From NCBI RefSeq assembly GCF_017573505.1, contig NZ_JAGEOJ010000004.1:124001-188000 (forward strand): DNA of 64,000 bases. Reading direction: 5' to 3'. The stretch comes from Actinomadura barringtoniae. GTDB taxonomy: Bacteria > Actinomycetota > Actinomycetes > Streptosporangiales > Streptosporangiaceae. A model generated the notes under the pieces. It ran no database searches. It was not told the DNA's origin and saw only the letters and a program-made list of their open reading frames with translations. The translations under genes and the position numbers were made by a program. Position 1 is the stretch's first letter. Each line of letters opens with the position of its first letter. Positions 26,225 to 33,849 of the stretch are shown piece by piece.

Positions 26225-26589
26225 GCCGTCTCTCGGCGGCGGGCCTCCAGCGCGAGCAGGCCGAGGACGACCACGGCCCAGCCGCCGGAGGCCGGCTCGA
26301 TCACGACCATCGATCCGCCGATCCCCAGCAGATAGAAGGCGACCTGGCGCGGGAGGCCGCCGGTCGCCCGCACGTGCTTGAGCGCCAGCGTCCCGATCGC
26401 CAGGAATCCCATGCCCGCGTAGAAGAACCAGAGCGCGGCCTCGCGGTCGGCGTCGCCCTCGATGCCGTTCAGCACCCCGGCACGCGCGATGCCGCCCCAC
26501 GCCCCCGGCATCATCGTGAACGCGTAGAGCGTGTGAACGATCGAGATGGCGATGATCCCCCAGGGGAGCCATCGGGTGAGGCCGTTCAT
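26215..26589 (-). CDS. Small four-helix membrane protein, DUF6463-like
   Basis: 124 residues with four hydrophobic segments (about 8-27, 52-68, 82-98, 100-115). It resembles small actinobacterial membrane proteins of the DUF6463 type. No function is known. Its ATG overlaps the stop of the upstream DUF2867-like gene (ATGA), so the two are coupled in the TetR operon. Its stop codon is part of the last unit of the tandem array. Confidence 0.82.
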   Translation of the reverse strand: MNGLTRWLPWGIIAISIVHTLYAFTMMPGAWGGIARAGVLNGIEGDADREAALWFFYAGMGFLAIGTLALKHVRATGGLPRQVAFYLLGIGGSMVVIEPASGGWAVVVLGLLALEARRRETATG

Positions 26590-27110
26590 GCGTTCACCTC
26601 CTGCCGCGGAGGGCGCGGAGAGTGGGGAGCGCGAGCGCCCGCCGAGGCCATGCGGCCGACGACCAGATGGTGGAACGGGCGGATCACGTTGAAGTACAGC
26701 GGGCCCGTCCAGCGGTGGTACCTGACGATCGTCGCGACGCGGAAGGCTCCGGGGTCGGCGACGACGGCGAGGTAACCGGTGAGGTGGCTATCGGCGGCCT
26801 CCATGACCAGGTAGCGGTCCTCGGCGCCTTCGGTGACGGTGAAGAAGTGCACCTTGCCGCCCGGAGTGAACGGGATGTCCTGCGGACGGAGCTTGGCGCC
26901 GGCCGGCACATCCGGGTCGTTCAGGCGCAGCAGCCGGGCGAAGACGGCGCGGGCCGCGAACAGGCCCTTCAGCCAGAACGGCTGCCAGCTGATGGCGGCC
27001 GCGACGAACTCGCGCAGGGTGGCCGTGGACTCGACGGTCTTGACGTCCACGTGGTCGGCCCCGTCGAGGAAGGGCCGGAGTTCGGGGACGTCGTCCAGTT
27101 CTGTGGGCAT
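26586..27110 (-). CDS. DUF2867-like protein
   Basis: 174 residues, soluble. It contains PFTPGGKVHFFTVTEGAED and YLAVVADPGAFRVATIVRYH, typical of DUF2867 proteins in TetR-controlled operons; they are SRPBCC-like and their role is unknown. GAGGAGG overlaps the TetR stop and precedes ATG 27110. It is the middle gene of the operon TetR, DUF2867, DUF6463. The C-terminal tail is Arg/Pro-rich. Confidence 0.8.
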   Translation of the reverse strand: MPTELDDVPELRPFLDGADHVDVKTVESTATLREFVAAAISWQPFWLKGLFAARAVFARLLRLNDPDVPAGAKLRPQDIPFTPGGKVHFFTVTEGAEDRYLVMEAADSHLTGYLAVVADPGAFRVATIVRYHRWTGPLYFNVIRPFHHLVVGRMASAGARAPHSPRPPRQEVNA

Positions 27111-27123
27111 CGTGGGTTCCTCC

Positions 27124-27681
27124 TCAGGGGAAGGCGCGGTCGCGGGCGGCGAGGCGAGTGGTGAGCTCGAAGAGCACGCCGAGTTCGGTCTTGGGGATCG
27201 GCGGGATCAGGTGACCCGCGCCGATGACGACCAGGTAGAGCAGCTTGGCGACCTGGTCGGCCTCCTCCGGGTCCCCGGTGAGCCCGGTCCAGAGGGCGCG
27301 CAGGTAGTCCAGGCGCCTGGCGTCGATCCGTTCCTGCAGGGCGCGGACCTCCGCGTCCTGCTGGGCCCAGGCGCGCAGCGCCACCTCCAGGTCCGGGCCC
27401 TCGCGTTCCATCCCGACCACCAGGTCGCGCAGCCGCTGCAGCTTCACCATCGGCGGGGCCTCGGGGTCCTGCTCGGTGAGCTCGATGTAGCGGGTGGTGG
27501 TGACCTCTTCGAGGTGGGCCAGCAGGCCGGTCTTGTAGCCGCCCATGCCCTTGAAGTGGTGGTAGAACGACCCCTTGGTCAGCCCGAGCCGCTCGGTCAG
27601 CCGCTCGATCGTGATCGCCGGGGCGCCCTCGGTGGCCAGGATCTCCAGGCCCGCGTCCAGCCAGTCGTTTGTGCTCGCCAT
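27124..27681 (-). CDS. TetR family regulator
   Basis: 185 residues. The helix-turn-helix (IERLTERLGLTKGSFYHHFKG) is near residues 25-45, with a helical effector domain. It is the first gene of the minus-strand operon and divergent from an acyl-CoA dehydrogenase gene. A perfect 23-bp inverted repeat starts 6 bp from its start codon and is almost certainly its operator pair, implying autoregulation and control of the dehydrogenase. An acyl-CoA ligand is a reasonable guess. Confidence 0.93.
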   Translation of the reverse strand: MASTNDWLDAGLEILATEGAPAITIERLTERLGLTKGSFYHHFKGMGGYKTGLLAHLEEVTTTRYIELTEQDPEAPPMVKLQRLRDLVVGMEREGPDLEVALRAWAQQDAEVRALQERIDARRLDYLRALWTGLTGDPEEADQVAKLLYLVVIGAGHLIPPIPKTELGVLFELTTRLAARDRAFP

Positions 27682-27687
27682 ACTCCG

Positions 27688-27745
27688 ACCATTCCATACG
27701 GTTTGGTATGCCAGAACTCGAACATACCAAACCGTATGGAATGGT
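27688..27745. promoter_or_regulatory. Perfect 23-bp inverted repeat with two TetR operators
   Basis: The arms 27688-27710 and 27723-27745 are perfect reverse complements around a 12-nt centre. Each arm contains the 16-mer CATACCAAACCGTATG (27723-27738) or its complement CATACGGTTTGGTATG (27695-27710), and each 16-mer is itself a partial dyad (CATAC...GTATG). This fits two operators in opposite orientation, centres 28 bp apart, between the TetR gene and the acyl-CoA dehydrogenase gene. Confidence 0.85.
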
Positions 27746-27824
27746 GGCCCGCAGGGGGTGCGATGTCAGTGACCACTTACGGGTTGGGCTACCGTGGGCC
27801 CAACGGCATTCGGAGGAGGCGCGA

Positions 27825-29006
27825 GTGGACTTCAACCTGCCTGAGAGCGCGGTCGCGGTGCAGGAGGGCGTACGGGCGATCGCCGCCAAGTACGACCAGG
27901 CCTACTGGGACCGGTGCGACGCGGAGAAGCGCTGGCCGGAGGAGGTCTGGGGCGAGCTCGTGCAGGGCGGCTGGCACAGCCTGGCCGTGCCCGAGGAGTA
28001 CGGCGGCGCCGGGCAGGGTCTGCTGGAGCTGTCGGTGGCGCTGGAGAGCCTGGCGGCGGGCGGCGCGGGCGGCGCCGCGTCGTTCATGTACCTGCTGACC
28101 CCGGCGTTCGGCGGCCTCACCATCATGCGGCACGGCACCGAGGAGCAGCGGCGCGAGTTCCTGCCGAAGATCGTGTCCGGTGAGATCGAGACGTGCTTCG
28201 CCATCACCGAGCCGGACGCGGGCAGCAACGCCATCAACATCACCACCCAGGCCCGCCGGGACGGTGACCACTTCGTGGTCAGCGGCCAGAAGATCTGGAT
28301 CTCGGGCGTCGAGCGCGCCGACTTCCTGGTGCTGGTCACGCGGACGATCCCGGCCGCCGAGGCCAAGCCGCGCACCGCCGGGTTCACGGTCTTCCTGATC
28401 GACGTCAAGGACGCGGTCGCGCAGGGCACGCTGACCTACCAGCCGATCCCCAAGCTCGGCACCAACACGGTCGCCTCCAGCATGGTGTTCCTCGACGGCG
28501 TCCGCGTCCCGGCCGAGCGCGTTCTCGGCGAGGTCGACAAGGGCTTCGCGGTGATGTGGGACATCCTCAACCCCGAGCGGATCCTCGCGGCGGCCAGCGG
28601 CGTCGGCTTCGGCGAGCTCGTGCTCCAGGTCGCCTGCGACTACGCCCGTGAACGCGCCCCGTTCGGCAAGCCCATCGGCGCCAACCAGGCCGTCGCGTTC
28701 CCGCTCGCCAAGATCAAGGCGCAGGTGGAGCTGGCCCGGCTGATGACCTACAAGGCGGCGTGGCTGTGGGACCAGGGGCAGCCCTGCGGCTCGGAGGCCA
28801 ACATCGCCAAGCTCACGGCCGCCGACGCCGCGTGGCAGGCGGCCGACCGCGCGTTCCAGACGCACGGCGGCATGGCGTACTCGCTGGAGTACCCGGTGGC
28901 CCGCATGTTCCGCGACGCGCGCATCGCCAAGAACATCCCGGTGGCCGAGGAGCTGGTCCTGGCGCACATCGCCCAGCACGAGCTCGGGCTGCCGAAGTCG
29001 TACTGA
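27825..29006 (+). CDS. Acyl-CoA dehydrogenase
   Basis: 393-residue FAD enzyme for alpha,beta-dehydrogenation of an acyl-CoA. The flavin/substrate motif CFAITEPDAGSNA is near residue 125, WISGVERADF near 165, and QTHGGMAYSLEYPVARMFRDARI near 345. The usual catalytic-Glu motif YEGT is replaced by NIPVAEELVLAHIAQHELGLP, as in the subgroup ending GLPKSY. GTG 27825 follows GGAGGAGG. Expression is probably controlled by the divergent TetR. Its last codons (Ser-Tyr-stop) are the first unit of a tandem array. Confidence 0.92.
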   Translation: MDFNLPESAVAVQEGVRAIAAKYDQAYWDRCDAEKRWPEEVWGELVQGGWHSLAVPEEYGGAGQGLLELSVALESLAAGGAGGAASFMYLLTPAFGGLTIMRHGTEEQRREFLPKIVSGEIETCFAITEPDAGSNAINITTQARRDGDHFVVSGQKIWISGVERADFLVLVTRTIPAAEAKPRTAGFTVFLIDVKDAVAQGTLTYQPIPKLGTNTVASSMVFLDGVRVPAERVLGEVDKGFAVMWDILNPERILAAASGVGFGELVLQVACDYARERAPFGKPIGANQAVAFPLAKIKAQVELARLMTYKAAWLWDQGQPCGSEANIAKLTAADAAWQAADRAFQTHGGMAYSLEYPVARMFRDARIAKNIPVAEELVLAHIAQHELGLPKSY

Positions 29007-29170
29007 CAGCCGCGTCTCGCACTAACCGCCGCGTCTCGTGCTGGCATGCGTGTCTCGTACCGACGGCCGCGTCTCGTACCGACGGCCGCGTCTCGTACCG
29101 ACGGCCGCGTCTCGTACCGACGGCCGTGTCTCGTGCTGTGACGGCCGTGTCTCGTGCCGGCATCCGTGTC
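28998..29170 (+). repeat. Nine-copy 19-bp array starting in a gene's last codons
   Basis: Unit 1 (28998-29016, TCGTACTGACAGCCGCGTC) contains the Ser-Tyr-stop codons of the acyl-CoA dehydrogenase. Units follow at 29017, 29036, 29055, 29074, 29093, 29112, 29131 (21 bp) and 29152. The central three (29055-29111) are identical: TCGTACCGACGGCCGCGTC. The array fills most of the 307-bp gap before the OsmC gene; the remaining 143 bp show nothing else obvious. Confidence 0.93.
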
Positions 29171-29313
29171 ACAGAAGGGCCACGCAATCGGCACGCACGT
29201 ATCAACGGCATCGCGGCGGGAACTTGGCCTCATGAGGACGGTTCGCCTGGGAAGCGCCGCCCCTGACTCGGGGTAGTGCTCTGATTGCGGGCAGCGAACG
29301 GAGAGGCGGCGCC

Positions 29314-29817
29314 ATGCCCAAGACCCATCACTACGAGCTGGAAGTCGACTGGACCGGCAACACCGGCACCGGTACCAGCGGATACCGGGCCTTCGAGCGG
29401 GCCAACGAGGTGACGGCCGCGGGCAAGCCGCCGATTCCCGGCTCCGCCGACCCCGCGTTCCGTGGCGCGCCCGAACGCTGGAACCCCGAGGAACTGCTGG
29501 TCGCGGCGCTCTCGCAGTGCCACATGCTGTGGTTCTTGCATCTGTGCGTGGGCGCCAGGATCGTGGTGACCGCCTACAAGGACCGCCCGTACGGCACGAT
29601 GCTCGAGACGCCGGACGGCAGCGGCCAGTTCCAGGAGGTCGTGCTGCGCCCGCACGTGACCATCACCGACGCCGCCGACGCCGAACGCGCGGTGGCGCTG
29701 CACGCGCGGGCCCACGAGATGTGCTTCATCGCCAACTCGGTCAACTTCAAGGTCCACCACGAGCCGACGGTCAGCGCTCCCGAGTCCTGGCCCGTGGCCT
29801 CCAACCCCGAGTCCTGA
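29314..29817 (+). CDS. OsmC family peroxiredoxin-like protein
   Basis: 167 residues. Both conserved redox cysteines are visible, in ALSQCHMLWFL and AHEMCFIANSV, as in OsmC/Ohr proteins that reduce organic hydroperoxides. ATG 29314 has GGAGAGG upstream. It is followed after 15 bp by the frameshifted SRPBCC gene on the same strand, so the two were probably one unit. OsmC rather than Ohr is likely from the alignment of the N-terminal part. Confidence 0.9.
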   Translation: MPKTHHYELEVDWTGNTGTGTSGYRAFERANEVTAAGKPPIPGSADPAFRGAPERWNPEELLVAALSQCHMLWFLHLCVGARIVVTAYKDRPYGTMLETPDGSGQFQEVVLRPHVTITDAADAERAVALHARAHEMCFIANSVNFKVHHEPTVSAPESWPVASNPES

Positions 29818-29832
29818 CGCCGAGGAGTCCTC

Positions 29833-30241
29833 ATGCCCGTTTCGTACGCCAGCACGGTGCTGAACGCGACCGCCGACGAGGTGTGGGCGTTCCTGCGCGA
29901 CTTCGGCAACCTGGCGGACTGGATGCCGGCCATCGAGACCGGGGTGATCGAGGACGGCGGCCCGGGCGACCGGGTCGGGCGACTCGGTCTGGCGGGAACG
30001 GCTCGGCGGCATGGACGACGACGACCGCACGTACTGGTACGAGATCCTCGAGTCGCCGCTGCCGGTGCGGCGCGCGCACGGGCACGTGCGGGTGCTGCCG
30101 GTCACCGACACCGGGCAGGCGTTCGTCGAGTGGTGGGGTGACTTCAGCGCCGACGCCGCCGACGAGGAGGCGATGAGCAAGACCTTCACGCGCGGGATCT
30201 ACCGGCCCGGCCTGGAGACGCTGAAGAAGCGCTTCGGCTGA
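29833..30241 (+). pseudogene. SRPBCC family protein, frameshifted
   Basis: The N-terminal part reads from ATG 29833 in one frame (MPVSYASTVLNATADEVWAF to GGPGDRVG). The homologous continuation (SVWRERLGGMDDDDRTYWYE to LKKRFG) is in another frame ending at 30241. The switch lies between about 29970 and 29985. Family members usually have roughly ten extra residues at this point, so a small deletion that also shifts the frame is inferred. SRPBCC proteins bind hydrophobic ligands. It is either a decayed gene or a sequencing error; a short protein stopping at 30141 could still be made. Confidence 0.8.
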
Positions 30242-30249
30242 CGCCGACC

Positions 30250-30342
30250 GGCCGGTCCGTCAGCCGGGCCGTCCGTCAGACCGTCAGCCGGTCGGGCCGT
30301 CCGTCAGGCCGCCGGTCGGGCCGTCAGCCGGGGCGTCAGCCG
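30250..30342. repeat. Irregular array of stop-codon units
   Basis: The 9-mer CGTCAGCCG occurs at 30258, 30282, 30322 and 30334, with variants CGTCAGACCG and CGTCAGGCCG between. The copy at 30334-30342 includes the stop and last Gly codon of the minus-strand enoyl-CoA hydratase. The plus-strand SRPBCC gene also ends in TTCGGCTGACG, the complement of the same motif. Confidence 0.75.
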
Positions 30343-31148
30343 AACTTGGCGGCGCGCTTCTCCCGGATGGCCGCGACGCCCTCGTGAACGTCGGGGCCGG
30401 TGAAGCCAAGGAACTCCAGCGCGAGCGAGGCGTCGAACGTCGGCTGCGCCGACCGCAGCCAGTTGTTGAGGGCGTGCTTGGTGAACTGCAGGGCCTGCGC
30501 CGAGCCCTCCGCGAGCCGCACGGCGACCTCCAGCGCCCGATCGTGCACCTCCTCGTCATCGACGCACACGCTGACCAGCCCGATCCGTTCGGCCTCCTCG
30601 CCGGTCAGCACGTCGTTCAGCAGCAGGTAGTACTTGGCCTTGGCCATCCCGCACAGCAGCGGCCACACGATCGCCGCGTGGTCGCCCGCCGCGACGCCGA
30701 GGCGGGTGTGCCCGTCCAGGATCTTGGCGTGGCGTCCGGCGATCGAGATGTCGGCGAGCAGCGCCACCGCGGCGCCCGCGCCGACCGCCGGGCCCTGAAT
30801 CGCGCTCACCACCGGCTTGGCGCAGTTGATGATGTTCATGACGATGTCGCGGGCCTCGCGCATGATGCGGGCGCGGGCCCCGGCGTCGACCATCATCTCC
30901 TCGATCATCGCAAGGTCGCCGCCCGCCGAGAACGCGGTGCCCTCGCCGCGCACCAGCACCGCGCGGACCCGGTCGTCGGCGTCGGCGTCGCGCCAGATCT
31001 CGGCCAGCTCGCGGTGGCCGGTGGTGTCGACGGCGTTGCGGCGCTCGGGGGCGCTGATGGTGACGCGCAGCACCCGCGGCGCGGCCCAGTCGATCTTCAG
31101 CTGCTCGTACGCCGCGTACCGCTTCAGGTCGTCACCGTCGTCGCTCAT
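30336..31148 (-). CDS. Enoyl-CoA hydratase/isomerase family protein
   Basis: 270-residue crotonase-fold enzyme. The CoA/oxyanion loop [13 protein letters not shown] is near residue 75 and [19 protein letters not shown] near 120. Of the two classical catalytic glutamates of enoyl-CoA hydratase, the first appears replaced ([14 protein letters not shown]), so it may be an isomerase or another crotonase. ATG 31148. It lies downstream of the esterase gene on the same strand, separated by about 100 bp with a hairpin. Confidence 0.88.
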   Translation of the reverse strand: MSDDGDDLKRYAAYEQLKIDWAAPRVLRVTISAPERRNAVDTTGHRELAEIWRDADADDRVRAVLVRGEGTAFSAGGDLAMIEEMMVDAGARARIMREARDIVMNIINCAKPVVSAIQGPAVGAGAAVALLADISIAGRHAKILDGHTRLGVAAGDHAAIVWPLLCGMAKAKYYLLLNDVLTGEEAERIGLVSVCVDDEEVHDRALEVAVRLAEGSAQALQFTKHALNNWLRSAQPTFDASLALEFLGFTGPDVHEGVAAIREKRAAKFG

Positions 31149-31171
31149 GCCGTGTTCCCGTTCGCCTCCGG

Positions 31172-31188
31172 GGCGCCTTTCGGGCGCC
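31172..31188. terminator. GGCGCC hairpin between esterase and hydratase genes
   Basis: GGCGCC-TTTCG-GGCGCC forms a 6-bp stem, extendable by neighbouring G/C pairs. The flanking minus-strand sequence GAGGAGCGAGGAACGAGCGA is GA-rich and simple. It is possibly a weak terminator and part of an interspersed repeat. Confidence 0.4.
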
Positions 31189-31252
31189 GCCTTCCCTCGT
31201 CGCTCGTTCCTCGCTCCTCAGTCCAGGCGGCGCCCGCGCCCCTGCGGCTCGC

Positions 31253-32206
31253 TCATGCGGCGCCCGCCTCTCCCGAGATCGCGTGATCGAATGCCGCGCG
31301 CAATCGTCGCACAGCCAGTTCCTGGGCCTCGGCACCGGAGTCGAAGATCTCGGGCATGAGGAAGAAGGAGTGCACCATGCCCTCGAAGCGGCGCAGCTCG
31401 ACCTCGACGCCCGCCTCGGCCAGGCGGCGCGCGTAGGCCTCGCCCTCGTCGCGCAGGATGTCGTACTCGGCGGTGATGACGGTCGCGGGGGCCAGGCCCG
31501 ACAGGACGGGCGCGCGCAGCGGGGCGATCCTCGGGTCGGCGGGATCGGCGCTCCCCCGGTAGAGCTTCATGAAGCGTCCCAGGCCCTCGCCGTCCAGGCC
31601 GTATCCCGTGGCGAACGCGCGGTGGCTGGGGGTGTTCATGGCGGTGTCGGTCACCGGATAGATCAGCAGCTGGTGGGCCAGGTGCAGGCCCCGGTCGCGG
31701 GCGAGGAGCGCCACCACGGCGGCGAGGTTGCCGCCCGCGCTGTCCCCCGCGACGGCGACCGCGCCCGGGTCGACGCCGAAGCGCGCCGCGTCCCGTACGG
31801 CGGCGGCCGTGACCGCCCAGGCGTCCTCGACGGCGGCGGGGAACCGGTGTTCGGGCGCCAGACGGTAGTCGACGCTGAGGACCACGCAGCCCACCCGCGC
31901 GGCCAGCTCGCGGCAGCCGACGTCGACGTGGTCCAGGCCACCGAGCACCCACCCGCCGCCGTGCAGGTAGATCAGCGCCGGAGGCGCGACGCCCGGCGCG
32001 GCCGGCGGCCGGTAGAGGCGCACCCGGATCGGCCCGCCCGCGCCCGCCACGGCCAGGTCGGTGACCTGGGGCAGCTCGCGGCGCTCGGCGAAGCCCGCCA
32101 GGTCGGTGAGGCGGCGCATCTCGTCGATCGTGGGCTCGGGCAGGTTGAAGGCGTCCCACGAGTGCAGCATGTCGAGGAACTCCGCGGCCTGCGGATGCAA
32201 GGGCAT
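31253..32206 (-). CDS. Alpha/beta hydrolase, hormone-sensitive-lipase-like esterase
   Basis: 317 residues. The oxyanion motif HGGGWVLG is near residue 85, the nucleophile is in GDSAGGN near 155, the acid is in AEYDILRDEG and the His in GMVHSFFL. This is family IV (HSL) carboxylesterase. GGAGG lies 8 nt before ATG 32206. It hydrolyses short- to medium-chain esters by family knowledge. It is followed by an enoyl-CoA hydratase gene on the same strand. Confidence 0.92.
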   Translation of the reverse strand: MPLHPQAAEFLDMLHSWDAFNLPEPTIDEMRRLTDLAGFAERRELPQVTDLAVAGAGGPIRVRLYRPPAAPGVAPPALIYLHGGGWVLGGLDHVDVGCRELAARVGCVVLSVDYRLAPEHRFPAAVEDAWAVTAAAVRDAARFGVDPGAVAVAGDSAGGNLAAVVALLARDRGLHLAHQLLIYPVTDTAMNTPSHRAFATGYGLDGEGLGRFMKLYRGSADPADPRIAPLRAPVLSGLAPATVITAEYDILRDEGEAYARRLAEAGVEVELRRFEGMVHSFFLMPEIFDSGAEAQELAVRRLRAAFDHAISGEAGAA

Positions 32207-32440
32207 GCGACGACCTCCGGGCGCGGGGGTGACGTTCTGGGAATCTACCCGAACGAAGATCCCCCAGCCCTGGGCCGTCATGCCGGATCCGGACGTAACC
32301 CCCGTCGCGTCCGCCCGCACGGCGTTCGACCGCGCCGGTTCGCCCCGCGCTGATCCGACCGCGCTGGCCCGACCGCGGCGACTCGCCCCTCCGGCTCGCT
32401 CCTCCGGCTGAACGCTCCAGCCGAGCGCTCCAGCCGAGCG

Positions 32441-33193
32441 TCAGCGGCCGGAGGCCTCGCTGACCAGGGCCTCGAAGAGCCTCAGGTCGTCTCCTTCCTC
32501 CGGATGCCACTGGACGCCGAGGCCGAACCGGTGGCCCTGCAACTCCACCGCCTCGACGACCTGGTCGTCGGCCCAGGCCACCGCCACGAGCGCCTTGCCC
32601 AGGCGGCTCACGGCCTGGTGATGGTAGGTGGGCACGTCGGCCGAGTCGCCGAGGACCTTGCCCACCACGCTGGTCGCGCTGATCTGGACGCGGTGCGAGC
32701 CGACCATCCCGACGGTCGGCGCATGGGTGTCGTGGCCGACGGCCTCCGGCAGATGCTGGATGAGCGTGCCGTCGCGCGCCACGTTCAGCACCTGCATGCC
32801 CCGGTCGACCGCCAGGAACGGCAGGTCGGCCTCGACGACGGCGCGGATCAGGGCGAGCTCGAACCGGTCGCGCCGCGGCTGCGGCGGGCCGGTCTCAGCG
32901 TGGCGGGCGGCCCCGTACAGGTCCGGGTCGACGTCGCCGCCGCCCGCGAAGACGATGCCGTCCAGCCGGGAGATCAGCGCGTCCATGCCGCGCAGGGTCC
33001 CGACCGGTGGCAGTGCGACCGGCACCCCGCCGGCCCGTTCGACGGCCCGGATGTAGGCCGCGGGCAGCAGTGCCGCCTCGCGGACCCACACCCCCCAACG
33101 GGCCGGCTCGAGGTACGAGGTGATGCCGATCAGTGGTGCGGTGCTCCTTGTGGCGTCGTGCGGGCGCGAGGCCCCCCGGGTCGCCTCTGGCAT
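32441..33193 (-). CDS. Class I glutamine-amidotransferase-like (peptidase C26) protein lacking the catalytic Cys
   Basis: 250 residues, resembling gamma-glutamyl-GABA hydrolase PuuD. The His-Glu part of the triad is intact (GVQWHPEEGD), but the nucleophile motif, normally CRGMQ, reads FLAVDRGMQVLN, with Asp at the cysteine position. It is therefore predicted to be inactive as a hydrolase, or to work differently. ATG 33193 has GAGGAGGGG upstream; an ATG at 33286 is a longer alternative. The neighbours give no pathway clue. Confidence 0.86.
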   Translation of the reverse strand: MPEATRGASRPHDATRSTAPLIGITSYLEPARWGVWVREAALLPAAYIRAVERAGGVPVALPPVGTLRGMDALISRLDGIVFAGGGDVDPDLYGAARHAETGPPQPRRDRFELALIRAVVEADLPFLAVDRGMQVLNVARDGTLIQHLPEAVGHDTHAPTVGMVGSHRVQISATSVVGKVLGDSADVPTYHHQAVSRLGKALVAVAWADDQVVEAVELQGHRFGLGVQWHPEEGDDLRLFEALVSEASGR

Positions 33194-33849
33194 GCCTGGA
33201 TTCCCCTCCTCGGTTGCACTGGCGACGGCTCCGCGCTTCCCCGATGTCTCGCGGTCAGCCGCGTTCGCCAGGTCGTCATGACGCATGGCCGAGCAATTTC
33301 GACCGTCCCACCCCTGGCCCGGTCTTCGGCCCAGCTTGCCGTAAGCCTTTGATTTCCGCAGGCCAAAGCACATAGATCGATCCAACGCCGGGAGTGCGGC
33401 GATCGTGCGCGCCCGCGCCGCCGCCGAGGGTCGGGTACAGGGCCGGCCCGGGGCCGCGGAGCGCCGCCCGGGGAACGAAATCGCGAACTTCATACTCGGG
33501 ATGAGGTTTCTACACCACGCCTGACAGAAATCCCTTTCTGAGGAGTCAGAGTAGCGAGAAAACCCCTAGAACGGCCATGGGGTAAGGGGAATTAGTTGCG
33601 ACGATCTTCCGTCGCCACGATGATCTCCATATACCGATCAGTATGCTTCTCCCTGATCACCCTATTACTGATTACGGAAAATCATCTTTCGATTACTCTT
33701 GGTGCGCATGCGTGTGCCTTGCGATGAATCGGTTGAGTACCAGCGGCTTTGGGTGCGAGAATCTCAACCGGACAGGCACCTCGAGGGCGCGCTGGAGCGC
33801 CGGGGAACATCGAGACCTGAAGACAAAAGCCAGGGGGGGAGCTTGGCAG
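33194..33849. other. 656-bp gene-poor, AT-richer region before the flavohaemoglobin gene
   Basis: I see no convincing gene. From about 33500 to 33760 the base composition is clearly richer in A and T than the rest of the window. It holds an inverted repeat CAGAAA-TCCC-TTTCTG (33525-33540). It is most likely a long promoter/leader region for the flavohaemoglobin gene, possibly with divergent promoters. An in-frame upstream extension of the flavohaemoglobin frame to 33643 has no ribosome binding site. Confidence 0.6.
33525..33540. promoter_or_regulatory. Inverted repeat in the flavohaemoglobin upstream region
   Basis: CAGAAA and TTTCTG flank a 4-nt spacer. It lies about 310 bp before the flavohaemoglobin ATG and 330 bp from the amidotransferase-like ATG. 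It is a candidate operator or small hairpin; no regulator can be assigned. Confidence 0.35.

Noticed and set aside
28998..29170. CRISPR array
   Set aside because: The units are directly adjacent without spacers and there are no cas genes; it is a simple tandem array.
32414..32443. Sixth stop-codon array next to the amidotransferase-like gene (GCTCCAGCCGAGC twice)
   Set aside because: The two 13-bp copies are clear, but their match to the gene's last codons (Ser-Gly-Arg-stop) is too weak to group with the other five.
33643..33849. N-terminal extension of the flavohaemoglobin
   Set aside because: It is in frame but has atypical codon use, AT-rich sequence and no ribosome binding site; ATG 33850 has a G-rich site and begins the globin domain correctly.
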